From Saccharina japonica (lineage: Eukaryota; Sar; Phaeophyceae; Laminariales; Laminariaceae): a DNA stretch of 64,000 nt. Both the position numbers and the translations under genes were made by a program. Position 1 is the stretch's first letter; every line of letters begins with the position of its first letter. The DNA lies in contig MEHQ01001643.1 in assembly GCA_008828725.1 (NCBI GenBank), forward strand, positions 536,610-600,609, written 5' to 3'. The notes under the pieces are model-generated. The model saw only the letters and a list, made by a program, of their open reading frames with translations. It did no database searches and was not told the DNA's origin. Shown piece after piece: positions 34,283 through 47,221 of the stretch.

Positions 34283-37200
34283 AGACAGCGTAGCTTCAAG
34301 CCGTTGCCGTGGGTTGGTATGCTACGTATAATGTATACGTGTTGCGTGGTATGGGGCAAGACGTTTTTTCGCGGTGCTTTTGGCGGTAGTGTCTACCAGG
34401 TACCAGGTAGTGGAGCAAAGCATCGTTTGCCGAGTGAGCCGCACGCGTATATGCAGAGTACCACTACTACTGCTGTTGTTATAATACTGCTGTCACTGCC
34501 ATGGTGTCTCTATTCTGTTTGTAGTGTGACATTGGCGAGTTACGTCCTAAATCTTCCCGGTGTTGTTACGTGGTGATATTAGCGTATACCGGTATTGACC
34601 ACTGGCGGCAGGGGCGGAGATCGCAGCGGAGAGCTGGTGGCGATGTGGTGCAATCTTTGTAGACCCATGACGAAAGGTTAGGTTAGCCAGCCGTATGCAT
34701 GTTGTATGCATGGATTCCGTTGGCGATACGAAGTGCAGTGCTAACCTGCACAGCCTGCATAATGTCAACGTGCTATATATAAGACCTAAGATCATCGGCG
34801 CGCAATGAGTATTATTGGGTGCGTCAAGACGCTGCTCAATAATGTTTTCGCCGGTGTGCCTGCCGTTGGTTTAACCTCTGTCTGTGCAGTTCGATGGTTG
34901 GCGTGGCCGCTATAGGTTTGGTACCCACCCCGTCGTGTGTTATGTCCCGTCCTTCTGCGATGCTGTGGTGTGGTAGTCCTCTCTCTTGCGTTATGCGCGC
35001 TAATTTTATTGGGTGTTGTTGGTTTGGAGTTTAAGATGTGCGGTGTTGGCGGCGTGGTACAACAGAGTATGGCCGGTATTGAGGGGTCGCGGACTGTAAC
35101 GTATCATGTGAAAATATGTTGGTAGTTGTTGTGAGTTATTGGCGACACATTATCATAGTGAGCTGATCATAGTACCGCGGAGTAGGAGTAATGTCATAGA
35201 CTATCATAGACTAGGCATGCACCGGGGAGGGGAGGGGTAGACACCGCTGCCTCTGTGCCTGCCTGTGACTGCGGCTTGTCCAGAAGGCCGTTGAGTGCAA
35301 ATAAATACTCCTGCGAGTTGAGAACTGGAGGAAAGTAAAAGTGAGACGAATACAACAAAAACACCGCACGTACGTACATACGTATGATATGTACATGTAT
35401 ATGCGTACGAGTATATAGTATTACTATATATACGAAGTCTTCGCCTAACTTATAGTTCTTGTTGGTCTACTTGTTGTGGGTGTGTAAGTGTTTATGTATG
35501 TGTGTATATCCCCGCCGTTGGCGGCGCAAGATGGAAGAGATGGAAACATGTAAAGCTACCGCTTTGTGTAGAAGACTAGATTATACTTTTTGAGACATTA
35601 ATATATGCGTGCATGCATATACATGCGCCGCGTTGATGGCTGCCTGGCTCAGTGAACACGTCGATACGTTAGAGTGAACTTGTTATTGGGACATACCAGG
35701 TACCAGATACGATACCAACAGGTGTACTATGCACCAGGCAAGTACATTATTACCTTGAAAAACTATATAATACCGTTTTTCAGTGTTCACAGCTACGAAT
35801 GATACAACTCTCATCCAAGTCAATGTTTTCAACATTATTTTAGTAATAGAAGCATTATGATGTGACGGCTGCTGATTGATGTTTCACGCTTCCTTAGAAA
35901 TGTCAAGCTTTGTGTGTCATGGTTGTCGGGATGGGTCTACAATACGGCATGCCTGCACTGAATATAAGGGACGCGTTGCCTCTCCCCCCCCTGCCGCCCC
36001 CCCCCGCCTTCAGGTCTCCTTTCTTGCCGTACTCATTCCTACAACTGACAAGAAGACTGAAAATTATCATATCAAACGTATCATATCATATCATTTTTTT
36101 GATTTTTTCATCGTATCGTATCAAATGATAGAACAATAATCAAATACGCGATACTGCGAATTTGTTGTTGTACTGCAGACACGCCGAGGGTGACAATACA
36201 CTACACACATCTATAAATGCTGGATGGAGTGCGGCACTACAGCTGTGCTGTACATACTCGCATCGCACATGTGATATCACATTCTGGAACAGCTCAACCA
36301 TCCCTGCACTCTGTAACACACCTACCTGCTGTTTGCTGCGCACGATGATTCTGCTACAAGTATATGCCTCTGTACCGTACATTTTACATGTCGTTCGAGC
36401 TGAGTTGTGCTGTGTGGTATTTATTTGTGTCTTTGGTTTGTTGATGTGCTCATGATGAATACTCTGTCGATCTGTCGATCGTCGATACCATACAGCAGCA
36501 GCAGTGCGACGAGAGAAGAACCGTGGTGCGTATCGCGATATACGGTGGTACGTGTTAGCCCTCCCGCTCGAATTTTACTGGCGACTAATTGTTGCTGTGT
36601 GGTGCGAACGAGAAGAAGCACAGCGAGAAGACTCGTATTTATCGTGTACGAGGAGTACGCGTACGGAGGACAGCAAGCAAGCACGAGCGAGCATGATGAG
36701 ATCTCTTATCTCGTGGGCGAGAGCCGAAAAGCTACGACAGCATCAGCAGCAGCAGTAGAAAAACAGCACGAGAGAGTAGGATCTCTATTCCTGGAGCTCT
36801 ACAAAATGAGCTCCAAATTTTGTTTTTCGAGCGTTGCGGGGAGTATATACAAACCAAAATCATTGTTACAGCACAGCAAGCAGCACAGCAGCAGCAGCCA
36901 GCAAGGCATTGGTGCATGTAGCGTGACACCCCGCCAAGCCATCACTGCCATCACCACCCCGTGGTCGTTACGGTGACCAATTCCACCCCTCGAGATTGGT
37001 GGTAGCTGGCACATACATGGGCGACCGGGAAGTATGTGTGTATCTATCTTTTTTCTGTGCCTGTTTGTGTTCCTGCGCCGTTATACCGCCGCCGCCGTCA
37101 TTTTTCTGTGTCTCCGAAGAAATGTAACAAAAACAAACAGAACCATCATCATCATCGAGATTCTGAGATTTTTAAAGGTTGACATATCATCGGGGCCGGC

Positions 37201-38020
37201 GGGTGTGTGACGTGAAACCAGACAGATGCGGAGACGGCACGCACGGGGACAGAGTCAGTGCAGTCACAGAAGAAGAAAAGAAGAAGAAGTAGCGCGGGAA
37301 AAAAAAAATCTGTAAAAACGGAATGGGCGATAATAAATCGCACACCGAAACCAGGACGATTTTTTTATTTAAAAAAAAAATAGGGAAATCATACCGATAT
37401 TTATTTTGCACGGTACAGAACAGGAGCGTTTCGCTGTTGTATTTTTATGTTCAGATCATGATCGATAATGGGCAGGAGGAGCGTCGTCACTCCTATGCGC
37501 TGCTCTCAGTCCGAGCCCCGGCGTGTGATGCCAAACCAGAGGGTCGTGGGTTTCTCGCCGAACTCGGCGCGGTGTTCTCAATTTCATGAACCGGGATGCT
37601 TGTAAACGAGTCGCGGCCGTCAAAAGTAGAACGCCTAGCGGGTCGGTTTGGGATTGCGCCTGCGCTAAGAACCAAAGATATATGCTGAAGAACCAGGTTT
37701 GGGACTTGGGTGCCTCAGAAAGGTCTAGGGGCCTATCACCAGGAAAATACATGCGGTGCAATAAATGCAGTACTAAATTGTTTTGCGGAAAGACATTGTT
37801 CTGAGTCGTTGAGAGAGTTCCGTTGCAATAGTAGAGTCCGCCAACCAAAAAAAAACAAAAGCAGCACAAAACACAAACCAGCAGTAGTAGAAGAGGCTCT
37901 GGAAAAGCAGCAGCAGCAGAAAAGCAACAAGCGGAGAAGAGAGAGCGGGACCAGCCAAACGAGGCGCCAGCACACGCACACACCAGTGTCGTGCGTTATA
38001 CCTCTCGCGTGCGTGACTAC

Positions 38021-38027
38021 TATAAAG
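38021..38027 (+). promoter_or_regulatory. Possible TATA box of the RNA-binding protein gene
   Basis: TATAAAG lies 177 bp upstream of the start codon. No transcription start can be read from sequence alone. Confidence 0.3.
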
Positions 38028-38203
38028 TCGAGCAAGGCCGCTGCCTACCGGTCGGCGTACTGGGAGTATCGCCGAGGGCCTCTGGAGAATTTCATCGCGG
38101 ACGGAGAGTTCCGTGGGGGTTGTGCGTCAACTTTTGAGGTCTCTGTCGGGGCCTCTTGTTGTTGTAGATTCACTAAGCCCTCAGAGCAGCGACGGTAGAC
38201 ACC

Positions 38204-40178
38204 ATGGCCAACGACGAGCGTGACGCCTACCAGCAAGGCGATCCGGGACCAAGTGGATGCAAGACGTTATGGCTCGGAGATGTACAAGTGAGAGCAATCA
38301 TCCTAGATATGGCAGCGTTTTTGTTGGTATATACAGCATTAATAAGTGTAGAAACAAGCGATGGATGAAGCAACAGCGCCGGCTTTGCGACGTGGTGCGG
38401 CCTCTTGTCCAGTCGCAGCAGACCACTTGGCCGTAACAGGCTGGCGGCAGCGACACACACAGCCCTGCTCAGCTCCCCTTGTTTGTCCGCGTTGCCTCCG
38501 TTGCCAAGGGACCGCGAGATCCCTGCCCCTAGCTTGCCTTTAGCTCGCAGCAGCTGGCGTGGTAGCTCCGCGCAGCTTCCGCGCACCCTCTAGCTGATTC
38601 TCGCGTGCTGTCGGCCTTTCGAAATTTCGTGTTCAACAGACAGGACAAAATCATTGACAAATTGTACGACCGCCTACCCTACCCTCGACCATCGCCGCCT
38701 GTATCTTCTTCCAAATCAGCCCGATTGGACTGAGGAGTATGTGGAGAGCCTCTTCTCTTCGATCGGTGAGCCACTGCCCCGCGGGGGGGCGCCGACATGT
38801 GTATGTCTGGGGGGGGCGCCTTGTGCGCGTAGCCGTAGCGGGGCGAGCGCATGCGCCTTTTGTTATGCGAGTTTCGGCCCGTGCCCCCTTCTCCTCCTCC
38901 TCCTCGAGTTCTCCATCTTGCTGCAAGCAATGCGCTGGCTTGGACCGTTCTTTTTGTTGGATTTTGCTCGTACGCTCTACTCTCCTCACGCTTGCTGCCT
39001 CGCATGTGCCTTGTTTGTGTGTATCTGTTCCGTTTCCAGGGCAAGAGCTGGAGGTTAAGCTCATCCGCGACAGGCACAGGGGCATCGTCGCAGGGTACGG
39101 ATTCATCGACTTCAGAAACCACGAAACGGCCCAGCTGGTGCTGGACACGTTGAACGGAAAGCCCATCGGTGAGAGACAGGACGACGTACGTGTGTGCAAA
39201 ATGTGTGTGTTTTGTGTGTGTGTGTGTGTTTTTTTTTTTGGGTGGGCTGTACACAACCGCACCAAGCGGCAGGCAGTATATACAGCAGTAAAAGTATTTT
39301 GAGTAAAAATACTTGAGCACACACAGCAGGTTCCGTGGCGAGCACTCTCGGCGACATATCATACACATACAGCTTCTCGTATACGTCGACGTATACAAAC
39401 CGAACCCACCTTGTTTTTTGTGTAGGAATGAAGCTTGCCAAGTACAACCGGTTTGCTTTTCTTGCGGTGCACCCAGCTCGGCGCGGGGCAGCCACTGCAT
39501 AGAAACACTCGTACGAGCCCCTGCCTCTCGAAACTCTAAACATTATGGGAAACATTATTACAAGTAGTACGTACCAGTCGGCGATCAGCCCCATATTATG
39601 CATGCAGCGTTGACAGCCCACCACCCCCCCCATTGTATCAATATGCCAGCATGAATGAGCTGCAGGCAGATCTCCGCCAAGCACCGCTAACCCACCATAA
39701 ACAAGCGCATAATATTTGTCCTTGTTTTCCCCGCTGGCCGTGTATGTATGTGTCCCGCCCCTCTGTGCGCAGAGGGGACCTCCCTTCGCTACCGGCTGAA
39801 CTGGGGCGCCGGCGGGAAGCGCATAGAGCAAGCCCCCGAATACTCTGTTTTCGTTGGGGATCTCTCGCCGGAGGTGACGGACGCCGAGCTCAAGTCAACC
39901 TTTCTGGAGAAGTATGCCTCTGTGCTCGGCGCCAAGGTGGTGACCAACCCTATGACGGGCTCTTCGAAGAGCTTCGGCTTCATCCGGTTCGGGGACGAGC
40001 AGGAGCGGGACGAGGCGCTGACGGCCATGAATGGCGCGGAGTGCTGCGGCCGGCCCATTCGCGTTGCCCCCGCGACGAAGCGAACCAGCGTTCAGGGTGA
40101 GTGAGCAACAACAGCAGAAGAAGCTTCCCTTCTCCGGGTTCACGTGCATCTTTATTAATTCGTACGTACGGCAGTACG

Positions 40179-40223
<45 letters not shown>

Positions 40224-43200
40224 ACTCGTATTATAGTGCATTTTAACGTGAAGACGACACTATTAATAATATGCGAGTACGAGTAGCGACCCCGGCCTTT
40301 TTTTATGTCTTTTTTTGTGGCACTCCTCCCCCAAGTTGTTGTTTTTTAGCATGCATGTACCGATTGCTGTCCCTGCTGTCCCATTCGTTTTTATATGGAA
40401 AGTCACGGGTGTGGTCCGCTGCTCGCTCGGTCTCATCGTGCGGAGGAAAACATTCGGCCATTCCGACACACGAAATCGTCTGTGCCTGTCATATGTATAA
40501 AATGAATACACTCGCCGTGTCAATAGTGGTGTTTGGGTGTCTATGTAGTCCTCTCGGGACAGGACGCACGGCAGCGGCGGCGCTATCATAGCTCGAGCGC
40601 AAAGCAAAGAGAAGAGGGAAGGCCCTGCATGCGTATTGTTGGGTTATTTTCATGTGGTAGGTGCTGAATTAAATTGCGACAGTCGCGGCTAAACTTTTTT
40701 ATTCTTTTGAAACGCTGTCCCGGCCCACGGCAGCCAGCCCACAGCCCACCAAATACTAAAGTACATACCATACCAGTACATACATACCATACAGCGGTCT
40801 GCCGCGCATGCAGGCCTGGACGGAGACCCCACGCTGCGCCGTCACCACAACCAACTGCCTGATTGCACAGCTCGCTAATTTTTAATTTCGAGGTGCAAAA
40901 CTTGTTTCCAATCAATCAGTATAATATCGCGTCACGGATCACGGACGATGGCGCAACGAACGTTATTCATTCACAGAATATCCCCACCTTTACATATACA
41001 TACACGACGCAACAGGAACATTGTCCTGCGCCCCCCCCCCCTTCTGCCTTCGCGTACATAGGACAAACTGGTGCCCACGCCACTGACCCCAGCAATACGA
41101 CCGTCTTTGTCGGCGGCATCAACGACTCGGTGACGGAGAAGGTCCTTCGCGACAACTTCTCCTGCGCAGGCGAAATCCACACCGTCACCACGCCTCCGGG
41201 GCGGGGCTGCGCGTTCGTGACATTTGAGCACCGCGCCAGCGCCGAGCACGTGATCAACAACATGCAGGGCACCACCGTCTGCGGCAGCTGCGTACGCTTG
41301 TCCTGGGGTAAGTCGGGCCGGGCCGACCGGGACCGAGAGAGGGAGCGAGCGGGGGATGTCCTCGGCGCTATGGGCGGTATGGGCGTCGGCATTCAATCGT
41401 CGCCCACTGCCGCCGCGGCGGCTGCCGCCGCGGCCGCGGCCCGAGGCGCCCAGTACTCCGGCCTGTACGGACACCCCCAGTCGTACCCTTCTTACAACGG
41501 TACCTACCCGGCGAGCCTTTTCCCTGCAGGAGCCGTTTACGGCGGGGCGTACCCACCCGCGCAGCAAGCGGGGCTGCCGCCAGCGACGCCACCCACGGCG
41601 CAACTGCCGCAACAGCAGCAGCAGCAGCAGCAACAACAACAGCAGGCACAGCAAGCGCAGCAGGCGCAGCAGCAAGCGCAGCAGCAAGCACAGCAGCAGG
41701 CGCAACAGCAGGCGCAGCAGCAGTACGCGCCAACCTACTCACCGCAATCGTACGCTCCGTACCAGGGGTTCGGGTTTCAACAGTACCCGGGGCAGGCGAC
41801 GTACACAAGCTTCACAGGGGCGAATGCAGGCTACGCGGTGAGAGAGAGAGATAAAGATAAGACAAGAGGTGTTTTTTTTTGTTTTTTTTTCGTTCGCAGT
41901 ACGAAGTCCAACTTTTAAATTATAAACGCGAGTGGCGCCCCCGCATGGCACGCAGCACGCAGGTGATTCTTTGTATTATACCTGATATCATATTTATACA
42001 TAAGTGCGTAAGAAATACCCGGTATCATATTTTTATATCACGCGCCAGCATATTTTACTTGACTGAAAAACGTTGTGAAAAAAATCGCTGCTGCGGTATA
42101 TAGACTGGTACTGGTAGACTACGTAACGCGGTTACATAGTAAACTTGACTGAAAACGTCTAAAAGATGAAAAACTGCTGAGGTTTTTTGTATACTCGTAC
42201 TGCGTCTAAAATCTACAGCCAGTATTATTCAACATTAATAGTATGAATAGCTGCCATCCTTCCCTTGAGTGCGTCTGAAATCTATAGCCACTATTAATAT
42301 TTAATATTGATATTAATATTAAACCAGTCGCCCCGGTGGTCTAACTGGTAGCCACGAAGCCTGTAGGCCCGGATGTCGAGGGTTCGATTCTCCCCATGGA
42401 GGTTTTTATTCTCAAATGACACCGTCTGTCGAGAGCGCATATTACAGCGTGGGTAAGCAAAATTCGACGAGAGTTGACGAGGGAAGAAAGTGCTGAAATC
42501 TTCTCGTGATAAAAATGCAAGTCAAAAACCGTAGTGGGGGAGGAGGGAGAGGAGCCTACTTTGTGACCCCGGATCTGAGTTACGACTAGGGAGAGAGAAA
42601 GACGGAAGTGCGAAGATAATAAATGGGATGGACAAGAAAAAAAAAAAAAGTATGTAGCTGCCATCCTTCTCTTGAGTGAGGCGTACCAGGCACAGAGCAG
42701 TATACGTATAGATGGTATCATATGGTAATATTAATAGTTGTTCCTGCTTTTCTCGATCGGGACCACGGCGTGGTGGTGGCGGCGGCGACGACCTCTTCGG
42801 ACTTCGAACCAAGATACGGCCGTTGCGTATCGCGTTCTGTTGTCATCATGAGATGCCTCGCGGCGCTCGGTGTGTGCCACTGACGAAGAATAAAATCGAT
42901 GCCTCCCATACATATATTTCAATTTTTTAAATATATATATGGCATATACTATAGATATGCCATATATGGCATATATATGTCATATATAAGGCATAATGTC
43001 GGAATCGCTGCCTGAAGCCGAAGGGTCGATCGCAAGCAGCCTACGATCTATATACGATAGATATCCTAATAAGCCGCAGGTAGGCGTGTGTGCATTCAAT
43101 CGTTGTTGCATTGCTTGCGTATTGCGCGCCTTCCCCGGCTGTGAGTGCCAGCGTGCAGGCGGCAGGTCTACAGGCCTGCCCCCCCTGCCCCTCGCGGGGT

Positions 43201-45188
43201 AAATATCACATTCTCGCGAGCGCCTGCCTGCCTGCCTGTATCTGCCTCTGTCTCTCCCTGACGACCTCTCTTGGAGAAGCTGCTGGCCGAGCAAGCTCTC
43301 AGCGCTCGGGGACTTGAGACCCCAACCCCTCTCTCCCCACGTTTTAGGTTGTGTCACTACTCGTACGTAGCTATGTGTCACACACAACACACACACACAC
43401 ACACACAAAAAAAAAGATGCCCCGTTTTTGTTGTAGTTCGGGTTTTTTGTCGGCATGTCCTGGTGGCCTCACACTTTTGTTTGTATGTTTGTTTCAGCCA
43501 TTTCAGCCATAAAAAAAGATGGGACATTATCTCTCGTCATGTATTATATGATAAAATACGTACCCGTGGTGTGGTATGGCATGTACATATCACACATGCA
43601 CCTGGTATCATACCAGGTGGTTTGGAAGTACAGCAGTAGAACACGACACAGGTTGGTTCTACTACGTACGTACGGGGGTTCATGATGATACATGGCGTTT
43701 TCTTTTTCTTGACGTCGTTGTCGTCCATTTTATACTTTGGAATTGATTGCCCGTGTCTTGCTGTACGGTAGACAACCCGCCTGAGGGGGGAAGAGAGAGA
43801 GATCACGGCAAAGGTCGGGGGGGGAGTGATACACGGACACGTGTTGGTGCCTCCTCCCGACGCTGAAAAATTGTATTGTCCCACTCGAACCGACAGCTTG
43901 CCCGAACCCTGCTGAAAAAGTATTCGAGCGTTCGTTCCTCCGCTGCTTTTGTATAATATGGTTATTTGTTCTGGCTCGGCGGGTTCTTGCACTCTTTTTG
44001 TTTATGAATGAAACTTCTGGTGTGTGTTTGAGGGGGACACCGGCACCCCCCCCGTGGTCCAAAAATGTGAACTCGTAACTTCGTAATTTCCGAGCCACAG
44101 CAGCCCGACACAAAGGCCTTGAGGCTACTGCCAGCGGGCGGGAAACGCGAGCGTGAGGTATCGCATACGGCGACGGCAGCGACAGCCGATCCGATAACAG
44201 CGAAGCCGGCTTAATACCATACCGCCTCCTCCGTTCGAAGCAGCAGCAGAATGATCAAGATTATATCAAGATTGATTATTTTTGTTTGTTTATGTTCGTC
44301 GCCTCGTCCGAGGTTTTCCCCAAGAACTTGCGGGGCACTGGTGGTACGCCTCAGGCTGTCTGCGCACCCAAGCAGCGAAATCCGAAAAAATCCTCTCTCC
44401 CTCACTGCTCCCCTTTGGAAAAAAAAGAAGTTGCTTTTGCACTCCACCGCCCGATCGCCGGCGTTGCCCTCCCGCGGTTCACACTACTCTAGGCGAGCCT
44501 ACATGTTAATATTATAAAAATCAGATGGGAAAATGGCGCCTGCTCAAAACACCCACCCCACCCACTCTCCCTAAATACGTCGGAACCAAAAAAAACTCCC
44601 GCAAATGACTAAAAAAGTCCCTCAAATGGCCCAAAATGTCCAAAAACAAAACAAAACGTCCCTCTGAACTTGAAAATGTCTTCTCTGAACACAACAAAAA
44701 TGTCCCTCTGAAACAAAAATGTCATCTTCCCCCCATCAAAATGCAAAAAAAGTGTCATATGTATAATATCCTTCAAAATGTCTCACCCCTCAACCCACTC
44801 TCCGCCCCCCTTGTACATGTTCCATTGCCCGCCCATATTTGTATTCTTATTGGTTGTATTTCCCCCACCGCTCGTTTTTTCTATTTGTGTCTCCCCCCCC
44901 CTCCCCTCCCAGGACCCAGCCGCGGCACTCGCGACCGACCTCGGCCAGCTGAGCCTGTCAGGTGGAGGCGGGGCGAGCGCCGTCGGCAGCGTTGGAAGCA
45001 TTGGCGGGGCCGGCGGCGGCCGCACCGCCGCTCGCGTCACGGCCTCGCGCGCCGGCGGTGGTGGTGGTGGCGGCGGCGGCATGTACGCCGGCGGGCCGGG
45101 AAGCCGCGCAGTACAGGGGCAGTCGTTTTCTCTGCAGGACGTGCGGAAGGGGGGGGGTCCGGGGCCCGCCAGCCAGCAGCGTAACTGA
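38204..45188 (+). CDS. Three-RRM RNA-binding protein, RBP45/RBP47/Nam8-like, six exons
   Basis: Binds single-stranded RNA, probably U-rich; relatives act in pre-mRNA splicing or in stress-granule and mRNA-fate control. Exons: 38204-38287, 38720-38765, 39040-39168, 39773-40096, 41062-41837, 44913-45188. They total 1,635 nt, 544 residues; all phases agree. RRM1 (residues about 20-98): RNP2 LWLGDV, RNP1 GYGFIDFR. RRM2 (about 111-190): VFVGDL and SFGFIRF. RRM3 (about 207-277): VFVGGI and GCAFVTF, then VRLSWGKS. The C-terminal half has an Ala run, Tyr/Pro-rich sequence, a Gln-rich tract (about 380-416) and a Gly-rich end. The ATG has a good context (ACACCATGG). Three RRMs in this order, with RRM3 ending in LSWG, is the hallmark of the family. 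The Gln tract and the Gly-rich tail suggest a phase-separation tendency (inference). Confidence 0.9.
40181..40222 (+). repeat. (CTG)14 in an intron of the RNA-binding protein gene
   Basis: Fourteen uninterrupted CTG units in the intron 40097-41061. The gene also encodes Gln-rich sequence, but in another exon. Confidence 0.9.
41900..41962 (+). other. Possible cassette exon of the RNA-binding protein gene
   Basis: The 63-nt stretch has a T-rich acceptor (TTCGCAG), no stop, ends CAG/GTGATT, and is phase 0 on both sides, so it could be included between exons 5 and 6 (21 residues, YEVQLLNYKREWRPRM...). The flanking intron is long (3,075 nt). Whether it is used cannot be told from sequence. Confidence 0.35.
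42327..42649 (+). mobile_element. tRNA-derived SINE copy in the last intron of the RNA-binding protein gene
   Basis: Head GTCGCCCCGGTGGTCTAACTGG with B-box GGGTTCGATTCTCCC, body as in the 15.7-kb copy, ending in AATAAATGGGATGG and 13 A. It is full length and looks like a recent copy. Its orientation matches that of the host gene. Confidence 0.88.
43381..43407. repeat. (CA)n microsatellite
   Basis: CA dinucleotide run in the last intron of the RNA-binding protein gene, followed by an A-tract. Confidence 0.8.
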
Positions 45189-45335
45189 GATGAATTGTTT
45201 TCAGGTGTGGAAGGAAGGGAAGGAAGGGGAGGGGAGGGCGCAGCGGGATGTGAGGGCGCTGCGGTCGACTGTTTTCTCCCCTAGTGAACTCCGGTTGGGA
45301 TGTCAGTGGGAGAGAAAGGCGGCAGGAGGGGGGGG

Positions 45336-45385
45336 AAACCCCCATTTTTGTCGTGTGCGGTCAACGCACGCAGATATAGGAGGAG
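45336..45385 (+). repeat. 50-bp direct repeat, copy 1
   Basis: Begins AAACCCCCATTTTTGTCGTG and ends GATATAGGAGGAG. An identical copy lies at 47906-47955. Confidence 0.9.
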
Positions 45386-45614
45386 GAGGGGGTTAAACGG
45401 AGGCGGAGGGAGGTCTTCGCTGTGTGATTCGACCAGCAAGCCGCTCTCTCTCTCTCTTTTCTCTTAACTCTCGCTCTCTCCTGACAGCAGCAGCAGCAGT
45501 GTACACGACTTTTTTTTCTGTGCGGTGCGGAACGCGTCGCGTGTGTGTGTGTGTCGGGTGTTGGGTGGATCGGTTGGGGTGAGAAAAATATAGTATTATT
45601 CTTTTTCTGTCAGC

Positions 45615-45636
45615 TTCCCCCCCCCCCCCCCCCCCA
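45615..45636. repeat. Poly-C run
   Basis: About 20 consecutive C in the region downstream of the RNA-binding protein gene. Confidence 0.8.
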
Positions 45637-46281
45637 ATCCCATCCCCGCCCGCGCTGTGTCGTCCCGCTTTCCGCTTGTGCGAGTTCCGATGTACCACGG
45701 TACGCTGTTAAAGGGGAAACGGCGCTTTCGCCTGACCCCCAGTCCCTTGGGTAAACATGGCACGTGCCTGGGGTGGAGTGGGGTGGGGTAGGGTGGGGGC
45801 TGGTGGGGGTTCAGTGATAAGCGGAAAGTTGAGGCGATGGGTGGGGTGGAGTGAACGGGGTAAAAAAAATTATCGAGCGATAAGGCGAAGTCTGTTTCAC
45901 TCCGCAAGTTGGGTCTAAATGTGGAGGGAGCACCTGATGTTCTTTTGCGCGGGTGCTATTATGTGCCACCGTGAAATGATTTTTCGGATGGAAAAGCCCC
46001 GGCGCCTTTGTGTCCCGGCTTGTGTGGCGTGACCCGTGACTTGCGCTAGTAGGAATTTTGCGTCATTCGCCGCCGCGCTTCTTCTTGAGATATGCTTAAT
46101 ACTCGTGCGTGAAAATGTGACGGCCGCAGGAATGTTTGCTGTTCCGCCACTCTCTTGAGATACTCGCCCGTAATTGGAATGGGCGGTGCGGCACTTTGTG
46201 GGGTAAAAAAAAAAAAGTTCAACTTTATCGCGCGGCACCCGCGCTTATCGTTGGTGTGTCGCATTATGGTGACAATCCCGA

Positions 46282-46303
46282 CCCCCCCCCCCCCCCCCCC
46301 CCC
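46282..46303. repeat. Poly-C run followed by (CG)n
   Basis: 22 consecutive C, then CGCGCGCGCG. Confidence 0.85.
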
Positions 46304-46533
46304 GCGCGCGCGCGCTGAGCTGAGCTGAGATGCTGCCCGTAGTCATGTGGCGAGAGGTAGGTGTGCGATCGGTTTGATCTGTGTTAGTGGCTTGGACGTC
46401 TTGAGGGCGAGGAATGAGCAGCAGCGGGAGAAGGAATGGGGCGACTGACTCTAAGAAGTGCAAGGTGTTGGCGGGGATTGGTGTGGTGGGCAGTTCAAAT
46501 GTGTGCTTGGATTTATTATTTTTTTCCGGTGAT

Positions 46534-46592
<59 letters not shown>
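46534..46592. repeat. Poly-G run of 59 bases
   Basis: Uninterrupted G homopolymer. The exact length may be affected by sequencing. Confidence 0.85.
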
Positions 46593-47221
46593 CTGTGATG
46601 TCTGCGGCTTGGGTGGCTGGCTGAGCGAGGGTTTTACCTGCGGACGAACTCGCAACGCGGGAGGGGAGGGGCCGTAGGGGAGAGAGAGAGAACGAGAGAG
46701 AGAGAAAAGATTGGGTAATGTGCTTCCGTATTCCTCGTCTAAAGCAAAACTAGAGTACCGTAGTTCTATATCATTCTTTGTCAAGTACGTAAAAGGTTGT
46801 GTTGCAGTCGGCGACATCGAGAGGGGAAGAAGAACAAAAAAATCGCCCCCGTGTAGATGATAAAGAAGCAACGACGGTTCGTGAAAGTACGGTTGGACGA
46901 AACCGTCGGGGTTTCCGTAAGTGAACGCGGGGAGGGATGATTGGGTGTAGGGGAAGGGGAGGAGAAACCAGACGGGAGAGAGAGGAGAGGTCAAAAGCGT
47001 AAAGCCACTCCCCTTCTTCCGTCCGTCTGTCCTGACAAGACCTTCTTTTTTATTTCCTGTCGATGTGTGTGGTATAAGGCAGAAATGAGGCTGGAGTTTT
47101 GGACACATGCCCGTTTTGTAAAAAAAATCGAGTTCGGCGGTTCTGTAACACAACTTATGCACGGTACTTGGCGTATATAGCCGCCAGGCCACCTGAAAGG
47201 TGAACGTCGACGTCGCAGGGA

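Larger units (their letters stand above)
33324..38000. other. Intergenic stretch without a supported gene
   Basis: No exon-like sequence with splice sites or a recognisable domain. It holds the tandem hairpins, the family B element at 34.2 kb, many TACCAGGTA/TACCTGGTA words (34010-34050, 34396-34411, 35696-35710), (ATATCATA)-rich sequence near 36060-36130 and CAG-rich stretches (36490, 36740, 37905). The scattered open frames of up to 190 codons look random in composition. Confidence 0.6.

Noticed and set aside
36407..36976. 190-codon Ser-rich open frame
   Set aside because: Composition follows CAG/AGC simple repeats; no domain or splice evidence.
41309..41310. GT donor after LSWG in the RRM gene
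   Set aside because: The frame continues without stop through a sensible low-complexity region, and the later donor at 41838 gives the phase needed by the last exon.
42327..42402. Possible functional tRNA gene
   Set aside because: The tRNA-like sequence continues into the SINE body and poly-A tail and the acceptor stem is not closed, so it is a SINE head.
42900..43000. AT-rich palindromes as a replication origin or CRISPR-like array
   Set aside because: Only irregular TATATGGCATAT-type words without regular spacing or spacers; low complexity is sufficient.
42996..43079. Short open frame starting MSESLPEAEGS and ending CAG/GTAGGC
   Set aside because: It has a donor-like end but no usable acceptor in frame (a stop lies just before), and no domain; it lies in an intron of the RRM gene.
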